Shown here: in pieces, positions 6,154-11,337 of the stretch | Layout: each line of letters begins with the position of its first letter | How positions within the stretch are numbered: the first letter of the stretch is position 1 | Assembly: GCA_035718085.1 (NCBI GenBank) | Contig: DASTHS010000247.1 | Coordinates: 1-11,337, forward strand | From: DASTHS01 sp035718085 | GTDB taxonomy: Bacteria; Actinomycetota; Acidimicrobiia; Acidimicrobiales; Palsa-688 | DNA: 11,337 nt | Reading direction: 5' to 3' | Made by a program: the position numbers and the translations under genes | The notes under the pieces: generated by a model | Database searches by the model: none | Seen by the model: the letters and a program-made list of their open reading frames with translations, nothing else | What the model was told of the DNA's origin: nothing

Positions 6154-8800
6154 CGCGACGCAGCACCCGGCGGGCCCCGGCCCGCACGGCCGGCATCCCG
6201 CCGGCCGCCAGCTCGGCGCGCACCTTCTCGACCGTGCGCACCACGTGGGTGCCGAAGTCGGCGGGGGCGAGGTCGACGCCGGCCGACGGGCCGGGCAGCA
6301 GGGTGACCGCGCAGGCCAGCTGCACGTCGAGGCGGTAGCAGGGGCCGCCGAGCAGCCGGCCGAGGGGCAGGATGACCCGCGGGTCGCTGCCGGGGCTCAG
6401 CACCACACCCTGGTAGAGCCATTTGCAGCCGCTGTAGGTGAGCCCGGCGAAGTCGCGTTCGGTGTCGAGCCGCAGCGCCACCGAGGCGCCCCCCTCCAAT
6501 GTCCCGGCGATCTCGATCCAGTCGATGCGCACCACCGCCGGGGCGGCGACGGGGGCCAGGTGCAGCACCGTGATGCCGGGGGCCTCGACCTTGAACCGGG
6601 CGTAGGACAGACCGTTGCGGTTGACCCGCATGGGCGAGTGGAAGGCGCCGACCGGCGTGGTGTCGGTGCCGACGTGGCAGGTGGCGACGAGCTCGTGGCG
6701 GTCGGGGTCGAAGGTGGTCGCCGCCAGGGCGCCCGACAGCACGGCGCCGGTCTGGGCGGCGAGCACCGGGTCGGTGGCCGTCGCCATGCCCATCGGCCAG
6801 AACGCGTCGGTGCTGGGCATCGACAGCAGGTCGGGGGGTGTGAGGTACGGGGCGAGCCGACCGAGCTCCTCGGGCACGATGCGCTCGCGGCCGCCCTCGG
6901 CGCCGAAGTTGTCTTCGTGGGTCCACGCCCCGAAGGTCGCCACCTCCACGCGGGTCGGGCGCAGGATCGATTGCACGAGGACGTTGCAGAGCATCGGCGC
7001 CCGCACCGCGGCGGGGAGCTGCACCAGGTCGGAGCCGGCCGCGGCCCGGTACCGCTCCCACTCGAGCTGGAACGCCCGCACCCCTCGTTGGGTGGCCAGC
7101 TTCGACATCACCTGGTCGGCCGGGGGCACCGACCCGTCGCGGACCGGGTGCCCGTCGTCGGTGAAGTCGACCAGCGACCCGGTCGACGACAGCGACACCT
7201 GCTCGATGACCTCGGGGCTGCGGGCGATGGTGTGCGACGCCCACGACGGCTCGCCGAACGCCGTCAGGTACCCGTGCATCTCCCTGCCGGCCAGCACCCG
7301 GCCCGTGCACCCCTGGTTGGTGGCCAGGTACAGCCCGACGGTGCGCAGGGGCACCCCGGCGATGGCCAGGGTGGTGTCGAGCTGCGTCTGGATGGTGCCC
7401 CCCCAGCCGAGGTCGACCATGGGCAGCACGTCGGTGTCGCCCACGGACGACCGCAGGTACCGGAGCAACCGCTCCCGGGCGGCCGCCGACTCCTCGAGCA
7501 CCCGGTGGCGGAGGTGGTCGCTGCCGGCCACCACCGCGACCACCCGCTCGACGAGCGCCGGGTCGTCGAGGCGCCGTTCGGCGACGCCCCGCAGCTCGGG
7601 CACCTCGCCGATGCCGAGGCCGAGGGTCGCCAACCACTCGCGCACGAAGGGCCGGAGTCGTCGGGAGAGCAGCGTGCGCAGCTCGTCGGCGTCGGCGCGG
7701 TAGAGCGACGCCCGCACGGTCGCGTGGCGCGACAGCCAGAGCGGCACCGCCTCGACGGCGGCGCCGCTGGCCTGCGCCGACCGGTTGACCAGGTCGGCGA
7801 GGAACTCGCCCTCGCGCATCAGGCACCACACCCGCTGGTGCCCGGCGGCGACCGCCCACTCGACGACCCAGTCGGCGAAGCCGGTGAACACCGGGCCCAG
7901 CACCTGTGCTCCGTACCGCCAGGCCGCAGCCAGGCCGGCCGGCATCTCGGTGAGATCCGCCTTCATGACCACCTTCGAGCGCACGGCGGTCGTGCCCAGG
8001 TCGCCGAAGATCGGGTGCACGACGAGGCCCGAGGGGGCGTCGGCCGGCGCCGGCAGCGCCCCCTCCCGCCCGAGCACGGCGAGGGTCTCGGCGTCGTCGC
8101 GGCGGAAGTGCGCCACCCGGATGCCCTTGCTCGTCGGCACGTCCACGTCGGAGGCGGCCTCGTCGCCGACGTGGAGGATCCGGGTCGGGGCCACGTCGAG
8201 CTCGCGCAGCACGACGTCCCAGAGCCCGTTGGCCTTGTGCACCCCGTACGCGCAGGAGGGGAACAGCGTGGCGGTCGTGAGCACCGGCGCCTCCGGCCGC
8301 TGCACCAGCTGGGCCAGCTGGCCGGGCCGCAGGTAGGTGTTCGACACCAGCACGATGCGGCAGCCGCGCCCGGCGGCGAGGTCGGCCAGGGCGAGGACGT
8401 CGAGGTCGACGACCGTCAGCTCGCGCTCGACGCGCACCTCGGCGTCCTCGAGCTCGGCGGCATCGGCGTGCAGCAGGCCGGGGGCGAACATGGCGTAGAT
8501 GTCGCGCAGCGCCACCTCTTCGCCGCCACCGGCGGCCCGCCGGCGCTGGCGGGCCTCGGCCTCGGCCTCGATGCGCAGCCGCCGGAACGCCTCCGGGGTG
8601 ACCCACTCGGGGAGCGCCTTGCTGTCGTGCAGGCGGTGGCCGAGCACGAGGAAGGCGTCGGTCGGGCGGGGCACCTTCCGCCACAGCAGCGTGTCGAACA
8701 CGTCGAGCGACAGCACCGACACGGCCTCGTCGTCGATGAGCGCACGCGCCTCGCGCAGTCGGGCGTCGCTGCCGTCGGGGAGCCTGAAGTGGTCGGGCAC
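6143..8800 (-). CDS. Large HAD-domain protein (COG5610-like), 885 residues
   Basis: The N-terminal HAD domain (about 25-245) carries motif I DVFDT (D33 to T37), motif II S153 in LVSNTYL, motif III K189 in YGVHKANG and motif IV HVGDEAASD (D213, D218). The cap lies between motifs I and II. The middle region (about 290-600) has COG5610-like stretches: YGAQVLGPVFTGFADW, CLMREGEFL and VDLGWGGTIQTQL (near 462). Residues of about 690-835 look beta-rich (VRIDWIEI, SGCKWLYQGVVLSP) and could be a sugar-binding sandwich; the end is Arg-rich. No signal peptide or membrane helix is seen. Position +2 after the nucleophile is Phe, not the Asp usual in phosphatases, so phosphatase activity is uncertain. COG5610 proteins occur in surface-polysaccharide loci. 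The start is GTG, 9 bases after the glycosyltransferase stop, with a TANNNT hexamer just upstream. Substrate unknown. Confidence 0.85.
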   Translation of the reverse strand: MPDHFRLPDGSDARLREARALIDDEAVSVLSLDVFDTLLWRKVPRPTDAFLVLGHRLHDSKALPEWVTPEAFRRLRIEAEAEARQRRRAAGGGEEVALRDIYAMFAPGLLHADAAELEDAEVRVERELTVVDLDVLALADLAAGRGCRIVLVSNTYLRPGQLAQLVQRPEAPVLTTATLFPSCAYGVHKANGLWDVVLRELDVAPTRILHVGDEAASDVDVPTSKGIRVAHFRRDDAETLAVLGREGALPAPADAPSGLVVHPIFGDLGTTAVRSKVVMKADLTEMPAGLAAAWRYGAQVLGPVFTGFADWVVEWAVAAGHQRVWCLMREGEFLADLVNRSAQASGAAVEAVPLWLSRHATVRASLYRADADELRTLLSRRLRPFVREWLATLGLGIGEVPELRGVAERRLDDPALVERVVAVVAGSDHLRHRVLEESAAARERLLRYLRSSVGDTDVLPMVDLGWGGTIQTQLDTTLAIAGVPLRTVGLYLATNQGCTGRVLAGREMHGYLTAFGEPSWASHTIARSPEVIEQVSLSSTGSLVDFTDDGHPVRDGSVPPADQVMSKLATQRGVRAFQLEWERYRAAAGSDLVQLPAAVRAPMLCNVLVQSILRPTRVEVATFGAWTHEDNFGAEGGRERIVPEELGRLAPYLTPPDLLSMPSTDAFWPMGMATATDPVLAAQTGAVLSGALAATTFDPDRHELVATCHVGTDTTPVGAFHSPMRVNRNGLSYARFKVEAPGITVLHLAPVAAPAVVRIDWIEIAGTLEGGASVALRLDTERDFAGLTYSGCKWLYQGVVLSPGSDPRVILPLGRLLGGPCYRLDVQLACAVTLLPGPSAGVDLAPADFGTHVVRTVEKVRAELAAGGMPAVRAGARRVLRRVSR

Positions 8801-8806
8801 CGGACC

Positions 8807-8812
8807 AGACTA
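8807..8812 (-). promoter_or_regulatory. Putative -10 hexamer (TAGTCT) for the HAD gene, overlapping the upstream stop
   Basis: Read on the minus strand, TAGTCT fits TANNNT and ends 6 nt before the HAD gene's GTG. Its first three bases are the TAG stop of the glycosyltransferase gene. No Shine-Dalgarno is present in the 9-base gap. It could give the HAD gene an internal leaderless promoter inside the minus-strand operon. Confidence 0.42.
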
Positions 8813-9655
8813 GGAGCCGGCCCGGTCGCCTCCCTGGGCAGCCGACGGGCTGCGGCGCTCCGCGCCGCCGGGGGCCGGGCGGGGGCGGGGGCCGGAGCCG
8901 GCGGCCCTGAGGCGGCCGCGCAGGGCCGGCACCAGCACCAGGTTGCGCCAGATGGTGTTGCGCGGGATCTTCGACTGGCCCTGCCGGCGGTCGACGAAGG
9001 TGATCGGCACCTGGGCGACCCCGCGGGCGGTCGACGCCGCGGTGTGCTTCAGCTCGAGCCCGAAGCCGTAGCCGTCGGCGGTCATCGTCTCGACCCCCAC
9101 CCGCCGGAGCAGGCCGGCGTCGAAGAGGTTGAACCCGCCCGTGGAGTCGGTGATCGTCGAGCCCAGCCAGGCCTGGGCGTAGAGGTTGCCGAGCCGGCTC
9201 ACCAGCCTGCGGTACCACGCCCAGTCGGCCGTCGAGCCGCCCGGCACGTAGCGCGACCCGACCACGACCTGGGCGTGGCGCGCGGCGTCGAGCATGGCCG
9301 GGATGTGGCGCGGGTCGTGCGACAGGTCGGCGTCCATGGTCAGCACCAGGTCGATCTCGGGCCGCGCCAGGAGCCGGGCCAGGCCGTCGGCGTAGGCGGC
9401 GCCCAGGCCGCGCTTGCCGGGGCGGCGCAGCACCTCGACCCGCAGGTGCCGGTAGCGGTCGGCGAGCGACTCGACCAGGGCTGCGGTGCCGTCGGGCGAC
9501 GCGTCGTCGATGACGAGCACGGTGGCGTCCACGTCGGCCAGGCCGGCGAGCTCGCCGTCGAGGGCGTCGAGCAGCGGGCCGACGTTGGCCGCCTCGTTGT
9601 AGGTCGGCACGGCGATCGCCAGCCGGCGCCGGCCCGGCCCCGCCGTGCCGCTCAC
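8810..9655 (-). CDS. GT2 glycosyltransferase, polyprenyl-phosphate mannose synthase-like (DPM1/Ppm1 type)
   Basis: GT-A fold enzyme predicted to transfer mannose (or a related sugar) from a nucleotide sugar to polyprenyl phosphate on the inner face of the membrane. It has 281 residues. Motifs: AVPTYNEAANV (15-25), VIDDASPDGT (48-57), RPGKRGLGAAYADG (78-91), metal-binding MDADLSHDP (107-115, D108 and D110), GSRYVPGG, DSTGGFN and RRQGQSKI near the C-terminal end of the catalytic domain. These are characteristic of the DPM1 family. It has no membrane helices, like the separate catalytic Ppm1 of some actinobacteria. The last 30 residues or so are Pro/Arg/Ser/Gly-rich and probably disordered. The GTG start lacks both a Shine-Dalgarno and a TANNNT hexamer. 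It lies 25 bases after the SCP2 gene, so co-transcription with it is likely. The stop is TAG. Sugar specificity cannot be fixed from sequence alone. Confidence 0.9.
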   Translation of the reverse strand: MSGTAGPGRRRLAIAVPTYNEAANVGPLLDALDGELAGLADVDATVLVIDDASPDGTAALVESLADRYRHLRVEVLRRPGKRGLGAAYADGLARLLARPEIDLVLTMDADLSHDPRHIPAMLDAARHAQVVVGSRYVPGGSTADWAWYRRLVSRLGNLYAQAWLGSTITDSTGGFNLFDAGLLRRVGVETMTADGYGFGLELKHTAASTARGVAQVPITFVDRRQGQSKIPRNTIWRNLVLVPALRGRLRAAGSGPRPRPAPGGAERRSPSAAQGGDRAGS

Positions 9656-9680
9656 CGCCGCGCCGGCCGCCGGCCGAGGG

Positions 9681-10100
9681 TCACTCGGTGATCTCCTGGA
9701 TGCGCCTGGCCAGCTCCACGGCGGCGGGGTCGAGTGCGGCCGGCTGGCCGCTCGACTGCAGGGCCAGCAGCTTGGTGATGTCGCCGTCGACCTTGATGCG
9801 CCCCGACAGGAACGCCTGCATCGCCGCTTGCATGTCGCCCCCGACGAAGATGGCCCGCGCCGTGTCGTAGTCGACGGTCACGGTCAGGTCGGGCTTGTCG
9901 AGGTGACCCGTCTCCAGGTCGAGGTCGCCGCCGGTGGTGTCGAGGTGGGCGTCGAGGGTGCCGGTGCCGAACGGCACCCCCTTGACCACCTGGTTCATCC
10001 GCAGTTGCAGGGGCGGGGTGGCCATCCGGCCGGCGTACTCGGCCCGGATGCGGCGCGCCTCGACCACCCACTCGTCGGAGAGGAACGGGTACTTCGCCAT
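9681..10100 (-). CDS. SCP2 sterol/lipid-binding domain protein
   Basis: Small cytoplasmic protein of 139 residues that is a stand-alone SCP2-like domain. Such domains bind sterols, fatty acyl chains or other lipids in a hydrophobic tunnel. It begins FLSDEWVVEARRIRAEY, a segment typical of actinobacterial members. A beta-rich region follows (LRMNQVVKGVPFGTGTLDAH), then the hallmark DYDTARAIFVGGDMQAAMQA and FLSGRIKVDGDITKLLALQ (about 76-115). The ligand is unknown. ATG at 10100-10098 is preferred over the adjacent GTG at 10103 because AGAAAGG lies 7 nt before the ATG. It is the only gene here with a clear Shine-Dalgarno. It heads the minus-strand group SCP2, DPM1-like and HAD, and diverges from gatC. 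A lipid carrier or accessory role for the glycosyltransferase is possible but unproven. Confidence 0.9.
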   Translation of the reverse strand: MAKYPFLSDEWVVEARRIRAEYAGRMATPPLQLRMNQVVKGVPFGTGTLDAHLDTTGGDLDLETGHLDKPDLTVTVDYDTARAIFVGGDMQAAMQAFLSGRIKVDGDITKLLALQSSGQPAALDPAAVELARRIQEITE

Positions 10101-10107
10101 CACAGCG

Positions 10108-10114
10108 CCTTTCT
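10108..10114 (-). promoter_or_regulatory. Shine-Dalgarno (AGAAAGG) of the SCP2 gene
   Basis: On the minus strand AGAAAGG lies 7 nt before the ATG at 10100. It decides between the adjacent GTG and ATG codons in favour of ATG. It contrasts with the SD-less starts elsewhere in the window. Confidence 0.7.
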
Positions 10115-10160
10115 CTTCCAGCCTCGGACCGCGCGCAGGGGGCCGCCCGCGGACCGGCGG

Positions 10161-10166
10161 ATGCTA
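10161..10166 (-). promoter_or_regulatory. Putative -10 hexamer (TAGCAT) for the SCP2 operon
   Basis: Minus-strand TAGCAT fits TANNNT. Transcription starting about 7 nt downstream would give a leader of roughly 50-55 nt that contains the Shine-Dalgarno. The hexamer is identical to, and opposed to, the gatC hexamer 14 bases away. No clear -35 is visible. Confidence 0.42.
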
Positions 10167-10180
10167 GCGAGGGCCGGCCC

Positions 10181-10186
10181 TAGCAT
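10181..10186 (+). promoter_or_regulatory. Putative -10 hexamer (TAGCAT) for leaderless gatCA
   Basis: TAGCAT ends 8 nt before the gatC ATG, in the spacing expected for a leaderless actinobacterial transcript. No Shine-Dalgarno precedes gatC. No convincing -35 is seen; that region overlaps the opposing SCP2 hexamer. Confidence 0.55.
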
Positions 10187-10194
10187 GGCCCGCC

Positions 10195-10500
10195 ATGGCG
10201 TCACCCTCCATCACCGCCGCGGACGTCGCCCACGTGGCGCGCCTGGCCCGGCTGTCGCTCACCGACGACGAGCTCGAGCGCTACACCGGGCAGCTGTCGG
10301 CGGTGCTCGCCCACGCCGCCGACGTGGCCGCCCTCGACACCTCCGGCGTCGAACCGACGGCCCACCCGCTGCCACTCGCCAACGTGCTGCGCCCCGACGA
10401 GGTGCGCCCGTCGGTCGACCGCGACGAGGTGCTGGCCGCCGCGCCGGCCGCCCAGGACGGCCGCTTCCGGGTGCCGAAGATCCTCGGGGAGGCGCCGTGA
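10195..10500 (+). CDS. gatC: Asp/Glu-tRNA amidotransferase subunit C (GatC)
   Basis: Small subunit of GatCAB, which converts Glu-tRNA(Gln) and/or Asp-tRNA(Asn) to the amidated forms. GatC wraps around GatA and helps its assembly with GatB. The 101-residue length is typical. The family pattern is clear: ITAADVAHVARLARLSLTDD at the N-terminus (6-25), the amphipathic ELERYTGQLSAVL helix, SGVEPTAHPLPLANVLRPDE in the middle, and AAQDGRFRVPKIL near the end. The ATG start has a TAGCAT hexamer 8 nt upstream and no Shine-Dalgarno, which suggests a leaderless message. Its TGA overlaps the gatA GTG in a GTGA junction, so subunit synthesis is probably coupled. Confidence 0.96.
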   Translation: MASPSITAADVAHVARLARLSLTDDELERYTGQLSAVLAHAADVAALDTSGVEPTAHPLPLANVLRPDEVRPSVDRDEVLAAAPAAQDGRFRVPKILGEAP

Positions 10501-11337
10501 CCGCCGCCGGCTCGGCGCTGGCGATCGCCGCCTCGGTGCGCGCCGGCGAGCGCAGCGCCGCCGGTGTCGTCGAGGAGCACCTGGCGCGCATCGACGCCGA
10601 CGAGCCCGGCATCCGCGCCTTCAACCTGGTGACCGCCGACGAGGCCCGCCGGGCCGCGGCCGCCGTCGACGCCGCCGTGGCCCGGGGCGACGACCCCGGC
10701 CCCCTCGCCGGGGTGCCGGTCGCATTGAAGGACAACCTCTGCACCCGGGGCGTGCCCACCACGTGCTCGTCGCGCATCCTCGACGGGTGGCGGCCCCCCT
10801 ACGACGCCACCGTGGTGCGCCGCCTGGCCGCGGCGGGGGCGGTGGCGGTCGGCAAGACCAACCTCGACGAGTTCGCCATGGGCAGCTCCACGGAGAACTC
10901 GGCGTTCGGGCCGACGCGCAACCCCCTCGACCGCAGCCGGGTGCCCGGCGGGTCGAGCGGCGGCAGCGCGGCGGCGGTGGCCGCCGGCTTCGCCGCCCTG
11001 AGCCTCGGATCCGACACCGGCGGCTCGATCCGCCAGCCGGCGGCGCTGTGCGGCCTGGTCGGCGCCAAGCCCACCTACGGGGTGGTGAGCCGCTACGGCC
11101 TCATCGCCTTCGCCTCGTCGCTCGACCAGATCGGGCCGTTCGCGACCAGCGTCGCCGACGCCGCCCTGCTGCTCGACGTCATCGCCGGCCACGACTCCAT
11201 GGACTCGACGTCGCTGCCCGGCACGCCCCCGTCGGCGTCGGCCGGTCTGGGGCGCGGCGTCGAAGGGCTGCGCGTCGGCGTCGTGCGCGAGCTCACCTCG
11301 GCGGAGGGCCTCTCGCCCGAGGTGTCCGACGCGACCC
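10497..11337 (+). CDS. gatA: Asp/Glu-tRNA amidotransferase subunit A (GatA), 3' end outside window
   Basis: Amidase-signature subunit that hydrolyses glutamine and passes ammonia to GatB for tRNA amidation. 280 codons are visible and the frame stays open at the window edge; full-length GatA is about 480-490 residues. The catalytic triad of the amidase family is complete: K78 in VALKDN, cis-Ser S153 in GGSSGGS and nucleophile S177 in GSDTGGSIRQPAAL. Supporting signatures are GKTNLDEFAMGSSTENSAFG, KPTYGVVSRYGL and ASSLDQIGPF. The start is GTG 10497, overlapping the gatC TGA by 4 bp; the first helix (AGSALAIAASVRAGERSA) follows at once, as in the family. gatB may follow downstream, but it is not in view. 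Confidence 0.97.
   Translation, partial: MTAAGSALAIAASVRAGERSAAGVVEEHLARIDADEPGIRAFNLVTADEARRAAAAVDAAVARGDDPGPLAGVPVALKDNLCTRGVPTTCSSRILDGWRPPYDATVVRRLAAAGAVAVGKTNLDEFAMGSSTENSAFGPTRNPLDRSRVPGGSSGGSAAAVAAGFAALSLGSDTGGSIRQPAALCGLVGAKPTYGVVSRYGLIAFASSLDQIGPFATSVADAALLLDVIAGHDSMDSTSLPGTPPSASAGLGRGVEGLRVGVVRELTSAEGLSPEVSDAT

Larger units (their letters stand above)
10161..10186. repeat. Imperfect palindrome in the gatC/SCP2 divergent region
   Basis: ATGCTAG at 10161-10167 is matched by its exact complement CTAGCAT at 10180-10186. Between them GGGCCGGCCC (10171-10180) is itself a perfect 10-bp palindrome. The arms are offset by the four bases GCGA, so the whole is an 11-bp inverted repeat with a bulge and no loop. 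It contains both putative -10 hexamers. It could be an operator for a dimeric regulator or simply the overlap of two promoters. Confidence 0.6.

Noticed and set aside
5802..9218. Minus-strand open frame of 1138 codons
   Set aside because: It overlaps the HAD and GT2 genes in another frame and runs antisense through DUF2142. The translation is Arg/Pro/Ala-rich without domains.
9664..9676. Short hairpin CGGCC-GCC-GGCCG between the SCP2 and GT2 genes, considered as a terminator
   Set aside because: A 5-bp stem without a T-run in very GC-rich DNA is weak evidence, and the same-strand genes lie only 25 bases apart.
5768..9691. Very long + strand open frame of 1307 codons opposite the HAD and GT2 genes
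   Set aside because: It is the antisense shadow of two well-supported minus-strand genes. The translation is low-complexity Arg/Gly/Ala/His-rich with no family motifs, and stop-free antisense frames are expected at this GC.
1..11337. Search for defence systems, CRISPR, mobile elements, tRNA genes and riboswitches
   Set aside because: No direct repeats, transposase or integrase motifs, tRNA-like folds or long structured leaders were seen. All longer stretches are explained by protein-coding genes.

Overview
The window comes from a very GC-rich bacterium, clearly above 70 % GC by eye, with many GTG starts and mostly TGA stops. It is almost certainly an actinobacterium. NAD-dependent DNA ligase, a GatCA amidotransferase pair, a soluble DPM1-type glycosyltransferase and likely leaderless promoters all fit the phylum. 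A deep lineage such as Acidimicrobiia is my guess and cannot be proven from this sequence. The DNA is nearly all coding: nine complete or partial housekeeping and envelope genes plus the 5' part of gatA. No stretch above 100 bases lacks a gene. I see no tRNA, rRNA, CRISPR array, insertion sequence or phage gene.

Left part (1-3563, + strand): the C-terminal part of a cysteine desulfurase, then mnmA overlapping it by 4 bp, then ligA. The desulfurase can supply the sulfur that MnmA puts on U34 of tRNA. Right end (10195-11337, + strand): gatC and gatA, also joined by a 4-bp GTGA overlap, for glutaminyl/asparaginyl-tRNA amidation. From memory, Mycobacterium tuberculosis keeps iscS, trmU/mnmA, ligA, gatC and gatA in the same order, so these ends look like one conserved actinobacterial neighbourhood.

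Middle (3575-10100): a five-gene block separates ligA from gatC. On the + strand are a class I SAM methyltransferase with a C-terminal coiled coil and a DUF2142-type polytopic membrane protein. On the - strand, read from the gatC side, are a small SCP2 lipid-binding protein, a polyprenyl-phosphate mannose synthase-like GT2 enzyme and an 885-residue HAD-domain protein of COG5610 type. The two arms converge and overlap by 11 bp at 6143-6153. Together they look like a cell-surface glycan module: the GT2 enzyme would load a sugar on a polyprenyl phosphate, and the membrane protein could use that donor outside the membrane. This is inference.

The most notable regulatory signal is a repeated TANNNT hexamer 6-8 nt before the start codon of ligA, the methyltransferase gene, the HAD gene and gatC, with no Shine-Dalgarno. 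This is the layout of leaderless actinobacterial promoters. In two cases the hexamer begins with the stop codon of the preceding gene, and these are the only non-TGA stops in the window. The gatC/SCP2 intergenic region holds two opposed identical TAGCAT hexamers inside an imperfect palindrome, which looks like a compact divergent promoter.
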